DNA of 64,000 nt from Methanocaldococcus lauensis (GTDB lineage Archaea > AGJL01 > Methanococci > Methanococcales > Methanocaldococcaceae), in contig LR792634.1 in NCBI GenBank assembly GCA_902827205.1, positions 372,001-436,000 of the forward strand, read 5' to 3'. The position numbers and the translations under genes are program-made. Positions 24,003 to 33,484 of the stretch are shown here, in pieces. The notes under the pieces were generated by a model. The model ran no database searches. It was not told the origin of the DNA and saw nothing but the letters and a program-made list of their open reading frames with translations. Each line of letters begins with the position of its first letter. Within the stretch, counting starts at the first letter, position 1.

Positions 24003-25439
24003 ATGGAGATATTTAACATTTTAAAGGAGAAAATAAAAGAAAAAGATGTTATAACTCCAAAGGAAATGGCTATTATTGATGACAATGCAGAGTATTTAGG
24101 AGTTCAAAAGATACTGTTAATGGAAAATGCTGGAAAGGCAGTATATGATAAAATTAAAGATATTGAGGCAGAGGAATACATTTTTTTATGTGGAACTGGA
24201 AATAACGGTGGAGATGGTTTTGTTGCGGCGAGGCATTTAGGAAGAGGAATTGTTATATTAATTGGAAAAGAATCAGAGATAAAAACTTATGAGGCAAGAG
24301 AGAACTTTAAAATATTAAAAAATTTAGCAGAGTTTGGAAATATAAAAATTATGGAAATTAGAGGATTTGATGATATTAAGGATATTTTTGAAAGTTTAAA
24401 GGAGAAAAAGGCTGTTATTGTAGATGCTATGATAGGAACAGGAATTAGAGGGGAGTTGAGAGAGCCATATAGGACAATAGTTAATAAAATAAATGAATTG
24501 AAGAGAATAAATAAAAATATCTTTGTTGTGAGCGTTGATGTAGAAACTGGAAACTTGGAAAGTGATTTAACTATAACATTCCATAAGAGAAAGACGATAA
24601 ATAAAGGAAATGTAATTGTAGAAAAAATAGGGATACCTAAAGAGGCAGAGTATATAGTTGGATGGGGTGATTTAAAAGCATTAAAAAAGAGAGATAAAAA
24701 TAGCTACAAAGGACAGAATGGGAAAGTATTGGTTATAGGGGGCAGTAAAGATTTCTTTGGGGCTCCAATATTATCTGGATTGGCGGCATTAAAAGTTGTT
24801 GATTTGGTAGGGATTCTTTCTGTTAATTGTGTAATAGACAAATTAAATCATCCAGAGTTTATTATGTATAAGGTTGAAGATAACTATTTAAGTGCTCAAC
24901 ACGTTGATTATGCTTTAAATATCGCTAAAAAGTATGATGTTGTTGTTTTAGGAAGTGGTTTATCTAATAACAATAAAACAAAGTCATTTGTAAATGAATT
25001 TTTATCAAAATATGATAAAAAAGTTATAATTGATGCTGATGCAATTAAAGTTATTGATTATGATAATATTGAATTCTCTGAAAATTATATATTCACCCCC
25101 CATAAAAAAGAGTTTGAATATATGAATATTGATATAAATAATATAGAGGAAGTAAAATCAACGATTGTATTAAAAGGAAAATATGACATAATATTTAATT
25201 CAAATAATTTAAAGATAAATAAGACAGGAAATGCAGGAATGACTGTTGGGGGTTCTGGGGATGTATTGGCGGGGTTAATTGGAGGATTATTTGCTACAAA
25301 TGAGCCTTTTATTTCTGCGTGTTGTGGAGCTTTTATTAATGGATACGCTGGGGATTTACTTTTAAAGGAAAAAGGTTATTACTATACAGCATTAGATTTA
25401 ATTGAAAAAATTCCAAATGTTTTAAAACTCTTTGAATAA
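24003..25439 (+). CDS. nnr: Bifunctional NAD(P)H-hydrate epimerase / ADP-dependent dehydratase
   Basis: Repairs NADHX and NADPHX, hydrated forms of the cofactors that arise quickly at high temperature. The N-terminal ~210 residues are the epimerase (LLMENAGKAV, CGTGNNGGDGFVAARHLG, VDAMIGTGIRGELREP); the C-terminal part is the dehydratase (GKVLVIGGSKDFFGAPILSG, IDADAIKVI, TGNAGMTVGGSGDVLAGL). Length fits the fused family. In-frame ATGs at 23982, 23994 and 24003 compete; GAGAGGATGA supports 23994 or 24003, so the start is uncertain by a few codons. Confidence 0.92.
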   Translation: MEIFNILKEKIKEKDVITPKEMAIIDDNAEYLGVQKILLMENAGKAVYDKIKDIEAEEYIFLCGTGNNGGDGFVAARHLGRGIVILIGKESEIKTYEARENFKILKNLAEFGNIKIMEIRGFDDIKDIFESLKEKKAVIVDAMIGTGIRGELREPYRTIVNKINELKRINKNIFVVSVDVETGNLESDLTITFHKRKTINKGNVIVEKIGIPKEAEYIVGWGDLKALKKRDKNSYKGQNGKVLVIGGSKDFFGAPILSGLAALKVVDLVGILSVNCVIDKLNHPEFIMYKVEDNYLSAQHVDYALNIAKKYDVVVLGSGLSNNNKTKSFVNEFLSKYDKKVIIDADAIKVIDYDNIEFSENYIFTPHKKEFEYMNIDINNIEEVKSTIVLKGKYDIIFNSNNLKINKTGNAGMTVGGSGDVLAGLIGGLFATNEPFISACCGAFINGYAGDLLLKEKGYYYTALDLIEKIPNVLKLFE

Positions 25440-25448
25440 GGAGATAAT

Positions 25449-26327
25449 ATGAAGGCAGATTTGCATATACATACTAAATATTCAGGTATAGGAAGATTTT
25501 GGAAGTTAAAATTTCCTGATTCTGTAGAAGAGCCAAGGAATATTTTAAAAATGGCTAAAAAAAGAAATATTGGAGTTATAGCAATAACTGACCACAATAC
25601 AATAAGAGGGGGGATTGAGACTAAAAAATTAGAAAAAGAGTTTGATATTGAAGTTATAGTTGGAAGTGAAATTTTAACTACTGAAGGAGAAATTATTGGC
25701 TTATTTTTAAATGAAGAGATTCCTAAATATTTAACTCCAGAAGAAACTATTGAAAAAATTAAGGAGCAGGGAGGATTGGCGATAGCACCACACCCTTATA
25801 GCCCTATATGTAAATCTCTTGAAGATAGGATATTTGATTTAGATTTAGATGGAGTAGAAGTTTTTAACGCTTATCATAGAGATGGAATTGTAAATAATAT
25901 AGCTTTAAAAAAGGTTATAGAAAATTATCATAAAAAGCCATTTGCATTTATTGGAAGTAGTGATGCCCATATAGCAAGAATGGTTGGTAATGCATATACA
26001 TTGTTTGAAGGTAATTCATCAGATGATTTATATAAAGCAATAATTAAAAAAAGAACAACTTTTGGGGGAAAGCCAACTCCTCTATATCAGGCTATTTTAT
26101 GGAGTTATGATATAGTGTTAGAATCAGAGAAAAAATTAATAAAATCTATGTTATTCAAGGTAGAAGATGAAAAAATAAATTCAATAAAATTTTATAAAAA
26201 AATTTTAGGAGTTTTTGGAGGTTTTATGTATATCTTTACCCCTTTACCAATACTATCTGGATTTATAGGAAATTACTATCTTAAAAAGAAGGCTAAAGAA
26301 AAATTAGAGGAATATCTAAATATTTAA
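25449..26327 (+). CDS. PHP-domain metal-dependent phosphoesterase
   Basis: The N-terminal ~215 residues form a PHP domain with metal ligands in DLHIHTKYS (residues 4-12), TDHNT (about 47-51), [16 protein letters not shown] and SSDAH (about 174-178). Such proteins hydrolyse phosphoesters, for example nucleotides or 3'-5' bisphosphates. The last ~60 residues are more hydrophobic ([20 protein letters not shown]), perhaps a membrane-associated tail not usual in the family. It begins 9 bases after nnr and is followed 23 bases later by cfbC. Confidence 0.85.
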   Translation: MKADLHIHTKYSGIGRFWKLKFPDSVEEPRNILKMAKKRNIGVIAITDHNTIRGGIETKKLEKEFDIEVIVGSEILTTEGEIIGLFLNEEIPKYLTPEETIEKIKEQGGLAIAPHPYSPICKSLEDRIFDLDLDGVEVFNAYHRDGIVNNIALKKVIENYHKKPFAFIGSSDAHIARMVGNAYTLFEGNSSDDLYKAIIKKRTTFGGKPTPLYQAILWSYDIVLESEKKLIKSMLFKVEDEKINSIKFYKKILGVFGGFMYIFTPLPILSGFIGNYYLKKKAKEKLEEYLNI

Positions 26328-26350
26328 TTTTTATAAAAGAGGTGGTATTT

Positions 26351-27223
26351 TTGAAACAAATTGCCTTTTATGGTAAGGGAGGAATTGGTAAATCTACAAC
26401 TGTGTGTAATATAGCCGCTTCCTTGGCTGATGAGGGGAAGAAGGTTATGGTTATTGGTTGTGACCCAAAACACGATTGTACTTCAAATTTAAGAGGTGGA
26501 AAGGAGATTCCAACGGTATTAGATACAATTAGAAAAAAAAATTTGGATAAACTTAACTTAGATGAGGCAATAGAAGATGGAGTTATAAGTATAGATGATA
26601 TTGTCTATAAAGGTTATAAGGGAATTTACTGCGTTGAGGCAGGAGGGCCTAAGCCTGGCTATGGATGTGCTGGGAGAGGGGTTATAGTGGCAATAGAGTT
26701 GTTAAAGAAGATGAATGTTTTTGAAACATTAGGAGTTGATGTTGTTTTATATGATGTTCTTGGAGATGTTGTCTGTGGTGGTTTTGCAATGCCTTTGAGA
26801 ATGGGACTTGCCAATCAGATTTATATTGTAACTTCCTCTGACTATATGTCAATATATGCGGCAAACAATATTTGTAAAGGAATTAAAGAATTTGCAAAAA
26901 CTGGAAGGATTAAGTTAGGAGGATTAATTTACAATGTTAGAGGTTCATTAGATGCAGAAGATATCGTTAAAGAGTTTGCCAAAAAATTGGAAACTGAGAT
27001 AGTTGGTAAAATTCCAAATTCTTTTTTAATAGCAGAGGCAGAAATTGAAGGTAAGACAGCTATAGAATACGCCCCAGACAGTGAAATTGCATCAATTTAT
27101 AGAGATTTGGCTAAAAAAATTTATGAAAATGAAGGTGGGGTAATTCCAAAACCTTTAGAAAATGAGGAAATATTAATGATTGGTAGGAAGATTAGAGAGA
27201 GATTAAAGAGTTTTTATAAGTGA
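26351..27223 (+). CDS. cfbC: Ni-sirohydrochlorin a,c-diamide reductive cyclase reductase component (NifH-like)
   Basis: CfbC is the NifH-type ATP-dependent reductase that passes electrons to CfbD during synthesis of coenzyme F430, the nickel cofactor of methyl-coenzyme M reductase. The 290 residues have the P-loop [18 protein letters not shown], and the two cysteines ligating the inter-subunit [4Fe-4S] cluster in GYGCAGRG (about 96) and GDVVCGGFA (about 130). Nitrogenase genes are absent nearby, and the sequence is of the CfbC rather than true NifH type. Start is TTG at 26351, preceded by GAGGTGGTATT. Confidence 0.88.
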   Translation: MKQIAFYGKGGIGKSTTVCNIAASLADEGKKVMVIGCDPKHDCTSNLRGGKEIPTVLDTIRKKNLDKLNLDEAIEDGVISIDDIVYKGYKGIYCVEAGGPKPGYGCAGRGVIVAIELLKKMNVFETLGVDVVLYDVLGDVVCGGFAMPLRMGLANQIYIVTSSDYMSIYAANNICKGIKEFAKTGRIKLGGLIYNVRGSLDAEDIVKEFAKKLETEIVGKIPNSFLIAEAEIEGKTAIEYAPDSEIASIYRDLAKKIYENEGGVIPKPLENEEILMIGRKIRERLKSFYK

Positions 27224-27228
27224 TATTT

Positions 27229-27765
27229 ATGAATGTGAAGGAAATTTTGGAGTTGATAGAAGAAGGATATAGTAGTGAAGATAGAGAATACAAAAAAAGA
27301 GTTTATTTTATATCTAATTTTATAAGTGCATTGGTATTTTTCTTACTTCATTTGGTATTATCTTTTTTTGAGAATATTACGGCATTAACTATTACGATGG
27401 TTTTAATTATTATAATGGGAGTCGTCTTAATAATAAGGCAGAAGCGATTATATAAAAAAGTCCATGGATATTTTGATAAAATCTTAGAAGAAATTATTGT
27501 TTATGGATTAGCATGTATCATAATATCTTCTATTTCTGTATTTGTAATATATCCTCCTCTTTTAGGTGTTTTTATAGCCTCAATTTATGGATTGTTGTTA
27601 TGTGTAGATGGGATATTATTTAAATCAAAATATAGAAAGGTTTGTGGCTTATTATTAATATTTTCTACTATATTAATGATATTATATTTAAATTATCAGT
27701 TTTTGATTTTGGGAACAATTCAAATGATTATTGCCTTTATCTTACTATTTTGTGATAATAAATAA
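27229..27765 (+). CDS. Membrane protein with paired hydrophobic segments (unknown)
   Basis: A 178-residue protein: a charged N-terminal ~25 residues (KEILELIEEGYSSEDREYKK), then two transmembrane segments (about 29-48 and 53-70), a charged helix (RQKRLYKKVHGYFDKILEEI), and three or four further segments to the C terminus. No named family is recognised with confidence; comparable archaeal proteins are encoded next to small winged-helix regulators, as here. GTGATATTT precedes the ATG at 27229, five bases after cfbC stops. The gap to the regulator gene is 10 bases. Confidence 0.7.
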   Translation: MNVKEILELIEEGYSSEDREYKKRVYFISNFISALVFFLLHLVLSFFENITALTITMVLIIIMGVVLIIRQKRLYKKVHGYFDKILEEIIVYGLACIIISSISVFVIYPPLLGVFIASIYGLLLCVDGILFKSKYRKVCGLLLIFSTILMILYLNYQFLILGTIQMIIAFILLFCDNK

Positions 27766-27775
27766 GGGAGTGATT

Positions 27776-28051
27776 ATGAGTAAAGTATTTAATTCTGAGA
27801 TAAGAGTTAAGATATTGGCAATATTGTATGGAATGGAATACTGTGAATTTACGTATTTACTTGAAAAACTTAAGACAACTGAGGGGAATTTATGGGCTCA
27901 TTTAAAAAAATTGGAAAAAGAAGGTTATATAATTATTAAAAAATATCCTTTTAAAAAAAGAATAAAAACAATAGTTAAAATTACAGATGTAGGGAGAGAA
28001 AATTTTAAAAAATATTTAACTGAATTATTAAGATTATCAAATATTGGATAG
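27776..28051 (+). CDS. Winged-helix transcriptional regulator
   Basis: A 91-residue single-domain protein: SEIRVKILAILYGMEYCEFT (first helices), YLLEKLKTTEGNLWAHLKKL (recognition helix region), EKEGYIIIKKYPFKKRIKTI (wing). It fits the ArsR/MarR-like archaeal wHTH proteins (HTH_34 type). GGGAGTGATT precedes the ATG at 27776. The gene is immediately downstream of a membrane-protein gene, a common archaeal pairing in which the membrane partner may control the regulator. It ends 89 bases before the pilin genes, which it may regulate. Confidence 0.82.
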   Translation: MSKVFNSEIRVKILAILYGMEYCEFTYLLEKLKTTEGNLWAHLKKLEKEGYIIIKKYPFKKRIKTIVKITDVGRENFKKYLTELLRLSNIG

Positions 28052-28053
28052 AT

Positions 28054-28092
28054 ATACTTTGTAGAATAAAGTATGTGTAACATTTATATATA
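28054..28092 (+). promoter_or_regulatory. Pilin promoter with upstream inverted repeat
   Basis: ATACTTT-gtagaat-AAAGTAT (28054-28074) is a perfect 7-bp inverted repeat just in front of the TATA element TTTATATATA (28083-28092); transcription should start near 28115. The repeat could be an operator for the winged-helix protein encoded upstream, or the terminator hairpin of that gene, though it lacks a following T run. Confidence 0.5.
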
Positions 28093-28139
28093 GGTTATAA
28101 TTATATAAATTGTGTAGATAATATATAAAAGGTGATAGA

Positions 28140-28358
28140 ATGAAACTCTTAAAAAAATTGTTGTCAAAGAAAGGACAGGTTTCAATGGAGATTGGAATTT
28201 TAATTGCAGCAGCTGTTGCAGTTGCCGCTATTGCAGCATACTTTTATGCTACAAATGTCAAAGGAGCTGCAAGTAGAGCAGGAGCTGCAGCAAACTCAAC
28301 AATAGAAAACATGTCAAATGCAGCTAATAAATATGCAAATTTAATGAGTAATATTTAA
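28140..28358 (+). CDS. Pilin with class III signal peptide
   Basis: A 72-residue type IV-like pilin. The short positive leader MKLLKKLLSKKG ends at the QVSMEIG motif, the class III (DUF361) signal cut by the EppA prepilin peptidase before Gln; the hydrophobic stretch ILIAAAVAVAAIAAYFYATN then forms the filament core helix. The rest is a small Ala/Asn/Ser-rich tail. AAAGGTGATAGA precedes the ATG. It is first of three genes (two pilins and a large membrane protein) likely to form surface pili. Confidence 0.92.
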   Translation: MKLLKKLLSKKGQVSMEIGILIAAAVAVAAIAAYFYATNVKGAASRAGAAANSTIENMSNAANKYANLMSNI

Positions 28359-28416
28359 TTTATTAATATTTCAATGTAGTACTAATTATTAAATTTTTAA
28401 ATTTTTTGGTGTTTTT

Positions 28417-28638
28417 ATGCCAATTATTAAAAAACTTTTTTCTAAGAGGGGACAAGTTTCAATGGAAATCGGTGTAATAATATTTGCTTCTATTATAATG
28501 GCAACTATTGCATCCTATTATTATCTTTCAGGTTATTTAGATTCAAACCCTGAAACTCCTGGAAAAACTGCAAATAAAACTATAGATGCATTAAATAATG
28601 TTTCAATAAGGTATAGTAACAGTTTAAAAAACATATAA
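28417..28638 (+). CDS. Second pilin with class III signal peptide
   Basis: A 73-residue pilin parallel to the previous one: leader MPIIKKLFSKRG, cleavage motif QVSMEIG, hydrophobic helix VIIFASIIMATIASYYYLSG, and a tail with NPETPGKTANKTIDALNNVS. Several N-x-S/T sequons in the tail (NKT, NVS) could be N-glycosylated, as on other methanogen pilins. TTTTTTGGTGTTTTT precedes the ATG. It is 58 bases after the first pilin and 6 bases before the next gene. Confidence 0.9.
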   Translation: MPIIKKLFSKRGQVSMEIGVIIFASIIMATIASYYYLSGYLDSNPETPGKTANKTIDALNNVSIRYSNSLKNI

Positions 28639-28644
28639 ATCTTT

Positions 28645-30477
28645 ATGGTGATAATTATAGATTTATTTTATTTTTTAGTTTTGTTAATATTGATCTATTT
28701 TATAAATCCACTAAATAATGAGGAAAAGATATTAACAACACCATTTATAACTGTCTCCTATATAGTTATTTTCTCATATCTTTTATCAATTTCAAACAAA
28801 CCAATGTATAAATATTTATATATAATTCCATTGTTGTTAATTTTACTGTTGATATACTTTAAAAATAAAAAACCTAATAAATTTATTAAATTTAAAAATT
28901 TTAAACAGTCACATATAATTCTTGCTATAATAACGATATATTCTCTTTTCATTGGCTACATTTTATTTCCACAAAATCCTGCGAATACAACTGATGTACA
29001 ATTTCATTCCTATAAAGCAAAGGAAATTATTGAGGAAAAAACAATATTCTATAAGACAAATGAGGAACCATATAAATACTATGTAGATTATCCTTCTGGT
29101 TTTCATTCTATTATATATTTGTTATCATCATCTGTAAGTGATATACTTAATTCAATTCAATTTATTAAATTTTATATGATAATTCTATTTATTTTTGGTT
29201 ATTATTTAGTTGGTGAGGGAATAAAAAGAGGTTTAGGAATTTTTATATCATTATTTTTTCCATTAACAAATGTTGTTTATAGAATTATTGGAACATTGCT
29301 TCCAAATACCTTAGGATATGCAATGATGCTCGTATGTATATTCTTTATATTAAAATATAGAATAACTAAGGATAATAGATACATATATTTATTCTCCTTC
29401 GTTATATTATCTTTGGTATATATACACACATTTCCATTGATAATATTAACATTATTCTTAATATCAGTATCTATTTACGATTTATATTCAAAACATTATA
29501 AAGATATTATAAAATATTGGAGTTCCTATATTTTGTCTATATCTTTGGCTGTTTTGTTAATATTACAAAAAATGGCTAAAAGTGTTATAAATTATGGAAA
29601 ATCTACGAATTTTTCTCCTGAACCGATATTAAAAATAGTTCATAACATATTGGCAGGATTGGGAATATATTACATATACATTTGGACAAACACACTAAAA
29701 ACAGGTATTTTAGATAATATAAATACCTTTATAATATCAGTAGTATTTACTTTTTTATTAATTGTAGGACTTTATAATTTAAGCAGAATTAAATACAACG
29801 GAATCCCGTTTATTATATTGCTAATATTGTTAATTTTAAACATTATTAACATAAAATTTCTACATATATATATTCCATTTTTCAGTAACCAATATGATAG
29901 TGCAAGAATGGCTATGCATATCCAAATAATTATGCCAATATTTTACGGTTCAGGATTATATTTTCTATATAGGTTAATATCAATGAAAAAAAGAAAATAT
30001 AATTTTTTAAAGATAATTTTCATAAGTTTTGTATTATTATTTTCATTATATGCTTCCTATACAAACTATAGTATATTATCAAATTACCAAAAAAAGATAT
30101 ATGTGATACATCAAAACGACTTAAAAATCTTTGAATATATAAACAAAAATAATATAACAAATCAAACAATACTGAATTTTGGTGAAGATGCTGCTCAATT
30201 CTTACCAATATATACAAAAAATAAACCAGTATTTTGTTATTACAATTTTTCATCAGGTAGAGACAAATTAGAGGGAAATATATCATTATTTGACATTGCA
30301 ACAGCAATTGATAATAAAAACTATACTTTTATCGTAAATCTGTGCAAAAGAGAAAATATAAAATATATATATATCTCTGAATATTTGGGAGGATATGATA
30401 AAGGATTTTTTAACAACAGTAAATACTTTAAAATATTATATCAAGTAGGAAATGCAAAATTAGTTGAAATTAAATAA
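28645..30477 (+). CDS. Large multi-spanning membrane protein, GT-C glycosyltransferase-like
   Basis: About 610 residues with roughly 12 hydrophobic segments up to residue ~470, then a soluble C-terminal domain (about 480-610). An acidic first-loop motif, NPANTTDVQFHSYKAKEIIE (about 112-131), resembles the catalytic loop of GT-C glycosyltransferases and oligosaccharyltransferases. Its place behind two pilin genes suggests pilin glycosylation or assembly. The start is odd: ATG at 28645 has no ribosome binding site before it, while GGTGATAATT inside the frame is followed by ATA rather than ATG, so the true start may be non-canonical. Specific activity unknown. Confidence 0.65.
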   Translation: MVIIIDLFYFLVLLILIYFINPLNNEEKILTTPFITVSYIVIFSYLLSISNKPMYKYLYIIPLLLILLLIYFKNKKPNKFIKFKNFKQSHIILAIITIYSLFIGYILFPQNPANTTDVQFHSYKAKEIIEEKTIFYKTNEEPYKYYVDYPSGFHSIIYLLSSSVSDILNSIQFIKFYMIILFIFGYYLVGEGIKRGLGIFISLFFPLTNVVYRIIGTLLPNTLGYAMMLVCIFFILKYRITKDNRYIYLFSFVILSLVYIHTFPLIILTLFLISVSIYDLYSKHYKDIIKYWSSYILSISLAVLLILQKMAKSVINYGKSTNFSPEPILKIVHNILAGLGIYYIYIWTNTLKTGILDNINTFIISVVFTFLLIVGLYNLSRIKYNGIPFIILLILLILNIINIKFLHIYIPFFSNQYDSARMAMHIQIIMPIFYGSGLYFLYRLISMKKRKYNFLKIIFISFVLLFSLYASYTNYSILSNYQKKIYVIHQNDLKIFEYINKNNITNQTILNFGEDAAQFLPIYTKNKPVFCYYNFSSGRDKLEGNISLFDIATAIDNKNYTFIVNLCKRENIKYIYISEYLGGYDKGFFNNSKYFKILYQVGNAKLVEIK

Positions 30478-30483
30478 TGAATA

Positions 30484-31263
30484 TTATGAAAAGTCAATTT
30501 TAGTACCTTCCACTATGCCCAACAAAGATTTATAAATATTATTTAGTTTATTTCCATTAAATATAATTCCCCTACATTTATTTTTCATAATTGTCTCTAT
30601 TTTGTATCTCATTCCGCCAGTAATATCTATTTTATTAGATTCCTTTAAATATTCTAAGATTTTAGAAATGTTATTTTTGTCAATCCTTTTTATAGGTTTG
30701 TTATTTATCAATACTCCATCAACATCAGTAGCGTAGAGTATTACATCAGTTTTTAACTCCTTAGATAAATACGGAACTATATCATCGCCAGATAGAATTT
30801 TATAGTTATTATTGTCATCAACTACTATATCTCCATGAACTACTGGAATTAAATCTCTTTTAATCATCTCCCTTATTGCTGAAATGTCAAAAATCAATTT
30901 TTCTCCAAAGACGACAAATGAAGATGGCTGTATAGAAACTGCAGGAATGTCATAACTCTGTAAAGTGTCTATAATTATATTGTTAAATCTTCTCATTGCC
31001 CTTTGAATTTCCCAGAAACCTTTTTCCATATTTAAAAATGTTTTTTTGTCATTCTCAATTTTTAAGTATTTTTTAGCAACAGGATGCCCAAAAGAGCCAC
31101 CGCCATGGACTAATATTAACTTTATATCTTTATTTTGGCTTTTGTAATAATCTAAGGCATTTTTTATTTCTCTCGAAATTCTATCAAGATTATCCCAATT
31201 AACTGAGTAAAGAATATTTTTATTTGATAAAATACTTCCTCCCAATTTTAGTATAATTAACAT
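30484..31263 (-). CDS. ipk: Isopentenyl phosphate kinase
   Basis: Phosphorylates isopentenyl phosphate to isopentenyl diphosphate in the modified archaeal mevalonate pathway that feeds ether lipid synthesis. The 259-residue amino-acid-kinase fold shows LKLGGSILSNK at the N terminus, the catalytic-histidine region VHGGGSFGHPVAKKY (about 52-66), VVHGDIVVD and ILSGDDIVPYLSKEL (about 150-166). AAAGGGGATAGA precedes the ATG. It is followed upstream by a methyltransferase gene 10 bases away on the same strand; the two appear co-transcribed with the RNase gene. Confidence 0.94.
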   Translation of the reverse strand: MLIILKLGGSILSNKNILYSVNWDNLDRISREIKNALDYYKSQNKDIKLILVHGGGSFGHPVAKKYLKIENDKKTFLNMEKGFWEIQRAMRRFNNIIIDTLQSYDIPAVSIQPSSFVVFGEKLIFDISAIREMIKRDLIPVVHGDIVVDDNNNYKILSGDDIVPYLSKELKTDVILYATDVDGVLINNKPIKRIDKNNISKILEYLKESNKIDITGGMRYKIETIMKNKCRGIIFNGNKLNNIYKSLLGIVEGTKIDFS

Positions 31264-31273
31264 TCTATCCCCT

Positions 31274-32059
31274 TTACTCTTTTATTCCTTTAATTACATA
31301 TCTTAATCTATTTCCTGTTTTTATTTCATCAACTTCCACATCTAAGTTAATATTTTTCATTTTTTCAATTATTAACTCTCTCCTTTTCTCAGGTTTTTTT
31401 GGCATCATTAAAGAAATTACTCCTTTTTTATTTAAAAAATTAATACCTTCTTCAATTATTCTAAATGAAAATTCCTCTCCATACTTACCTCTACCTATCA
31501 ATTCAACGCTCTTTGCCTTAGCTCCTCCAAATTTTCTCCCACTACTTACAGAATTTTTTGAATAAAATGGAGGATAGGATATAATTAAATCAAATTTTTC
31601 ACCTTTAATTTCTTCTATTCCATCAATAATTTTTCCCTTAGAATTTATAAGTTTTATATCTAATTTATTTTTTTCAATGTTTCTTTTAGCAAATTTTAAA
31701 AATTCTTCATCAACTTCTGTAGCATATACATCAGCATCGTAAAACTTTTTTATTAATAGAGAAATTATTGCTGAATGTCCTGTTCCTATCTCTAAAACTT
31801 TAGGTTTTTTTATTCTCAATCTATATAATGTTTCAAAAGTAGATTTTACAAAGTAATATCTGTTTATAGGTGTAGGAACTAAACCATTTTTATGAAAGTC
31901 CACATCTAAATTAAATAAAACCTTTAAAATAGTTTTATTGTATTCTATTAAAGCATTTTTATTTTTAAAATCTATCCTAAGTTTATCCCCTTTTTTATAG
32001 ACATATTTTTTTAGATTTTCATTATATTTTAATGCTGTCTCAATTTTAAGTCCTAACAT
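31274..32059 (-). CDS. RlmF/METTL16-like N6-adenine RNA methyltransferase
   Basis: A 261-residue Rossmann methyltransferase: VLEIGTGHSAIISLLIKK (about 89-106) binds S-adenosylmethionine, YATEVDEEFLKFAKRN follows, and LIISYPPFYSKNS (about 156-168) is motif IV. The overall layout and GLVPTPINRYYFV upstream match the RlmF/METTL16 branch that methylates adenines in structured RNA. Motif IV is normally NPPF; here the first residue is Tyr (or Ser-Tyr), which is unusual. GGTGTGGAT decides the ATG at 32059. Confidence 0.83.
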   Translation of the reverse strand: MLGLKIETALKYNENLKKYVYKKGDKLRIDFKNKNALIEYNKTILKVLFNLDVDFHKNGLVPTPINRYYFVKSTFETLYRLRIKKPKVLEIGTGHSAIISLLIKKFYDADVYATEVDEEFLKFAKRNIEKNKLDIKLINSKGKIIDGIEEIKGEKFDLIISYPPFYSKNSVSSGRKFGGAKAKSVELIGRGKYGEEFSFRIIEEGINFLNKKGVISLMMPKKPEKRRELIIEKMKNINLDVEVDEIKTGNRLRYVIKGIKE

Positions 32060-32122
32060 ATCCACACCAAGTATTTTTAAATTTTAAAAATTTAAGACAA
32101 AAATAAAATCTAAAAAATAATT

Positions 32123-33412
32123 TTATAATCTTATTTTCTCTCCTAATTTTGGAACTATTGCATCAAATCCATGCTCCAAAGCCCAGTTTCTTAATACTGT
32201 TGCCTGAGTTTCCTCTCCATGCTGTATAATTAACAACTCTGGATTTACCTTTTTAATTATTTCATGTAGTTCATCCATTCCAGCGTGGCATGAGAAGTTA
32301 TATAAACAAACCTCTAAGTTTGGTTTAACCTCATTTTCTCCAATATATATTTTTCCAGTTTCAATTAAATGTCTACCATTAGAATCTCTAACCTGATAAC
32401 CTGTTAATAATAGAGCATTCTTTGGATCATGCATGAATAATTTTAAATAATATAGTATTGGTCCTCCATCTAACATTCCAGCAGTTGTTACAACAATTCC
32501 CCCATTTTTTGATAGATTTTCAATTGCTTTAACTCTATCTTCTGGCTTTTCAATTAATTTAACATTTTTTAAACATTCTTCCAATTTATACCCTTCATTT
32601 AATAGCTCTTTATATTTAAGCATCAATTTGGTTACATCAACCGCCATTCCATCTAAGTAAATAGGAGCATCAATATTATAGTCATTCAATATTAATAAAA
32701 TCTCTTGAGCCCTATCAACAGCAAATACTGGAATTAAGGCAATTCCTCCTTTAAATAATATTTCCTTAATTTTTTCTATAAATGATAATTCAACGGCCTT
32801 CCTATCTGGATGTATACTATTTCCATAGGTTGATTCTATAATTAAAATATCAATATCATCTTTTATATAACTTAAATCAGCCCCTTTTGATAATCTTGTA
32901 TTTCTTAACTTTATATCTCCAGTATAAAGTATAGTTTTATTTTTCTCCTCATACTCTAACAAAATTGAGGCACTCCCAGGAATATGTCCAGCATTAAAAA
33001 ATTCGTATGAAAAATCTTTATAGTATTTTTTATCTTTGTAATTTAAAGGAATTGTATGTCTTATAGTTTCCTTCACATCATGATTGTTAAATAAAATTTT
33101 TTTATTTTCAAATTCAGCAATTTTAACCATATCCTTTAACAAAATTTTAATTAATTTTTTTGTTAATTCTGTTGTTACTACTGGAACATCTATTTTTTTG
33201 TGAAATAGTATTGGCAAAGCCCCAGAATGATCCAAGTGAGCATGAGAGATAAAAACTTTATCAACATCTCTTATAGATTCATCTAATATTGGGTATTCAA
33301 TAGTTTTTCCAAGTTTAACTCCGCAATCTAATAATATTTTACTTTTATCGGTTTTTATTTCAATGCAACTTCTACCAACCTCTAATGCCGCACCCCTAAA
33401 AATAATTTCCAT
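32123..33412 (-). CDS. Beta-CASP metallo-beta-lactamase ribonuclease (RNase J / aCPSF2 type)
   Basis: A 429-residue nuclease with the metallo-beta-lactamase metal motif SHAHLDHSG (about 55-63), a GHIPGSAS histidine, the aspartate in LYTGDIKLR and the beta-CASP motifs including IESTYGN and the late HAGMDEL and IIQHGEE segments. There is no N-terminal KH domain, unlike aCPSF1, so it fits the archaeal RNase J/aCPSF2 branch of 5'-3' exoribonucleases. The ATG follows GGGATAATT. It is separated by 63 bases from the upstream end of the methyltransferase. Confidence 0.9.
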   Translation of the reverse strand: MEIIFRGAALEVGRSCIEIKTDKSKILLDCGVKLGKTIEYPILDESIRDVDKVFISHAHLDHSGALPILFHKKIDVPVVTTELTKKLIKILLKDMVKIAEFENKKILFNNHDVKETIRHTIPLNYKDKKYYKDFSYEFFNAGHIPGSASILLEYEEKNKTILYTGDIKLRNTRLSKGADLSYIKDDIDILIIESTYGNSIHPDRKAVELSFIEKIKEILFKGGIALIPVFAVDRAQEILLILNDYNIDAPIYLDGMAVDVTKLMLKYKELLNEGYKLEECLKNVKLIEKPEDRVKAIENLSKNGGIVVTTAGMLDGGPILYYLKLFMHDPKNALLLTGYQVRDSNGRHLIETGKIYIGENEVKPNLEVCLYNFSCHAGMDELHEIIKKVNPELLIIQHGEETQATVLRNWALEHGFDAIVPKLGEKIRL

Positions 33413-33484
33413 AATTATCCCAACCTCTAATAATTTCTTTTTTTAATTTTATAAAAAAGTTAGAAAATAAAATAGTAATAAATA

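Noticed and set aside
26342-27223. Nitrogenase iron protein (nifH)
   Set aside because: Sequence is NifH-like, but no other nif genes are present and the type fits CfbC of F430 synthesis.
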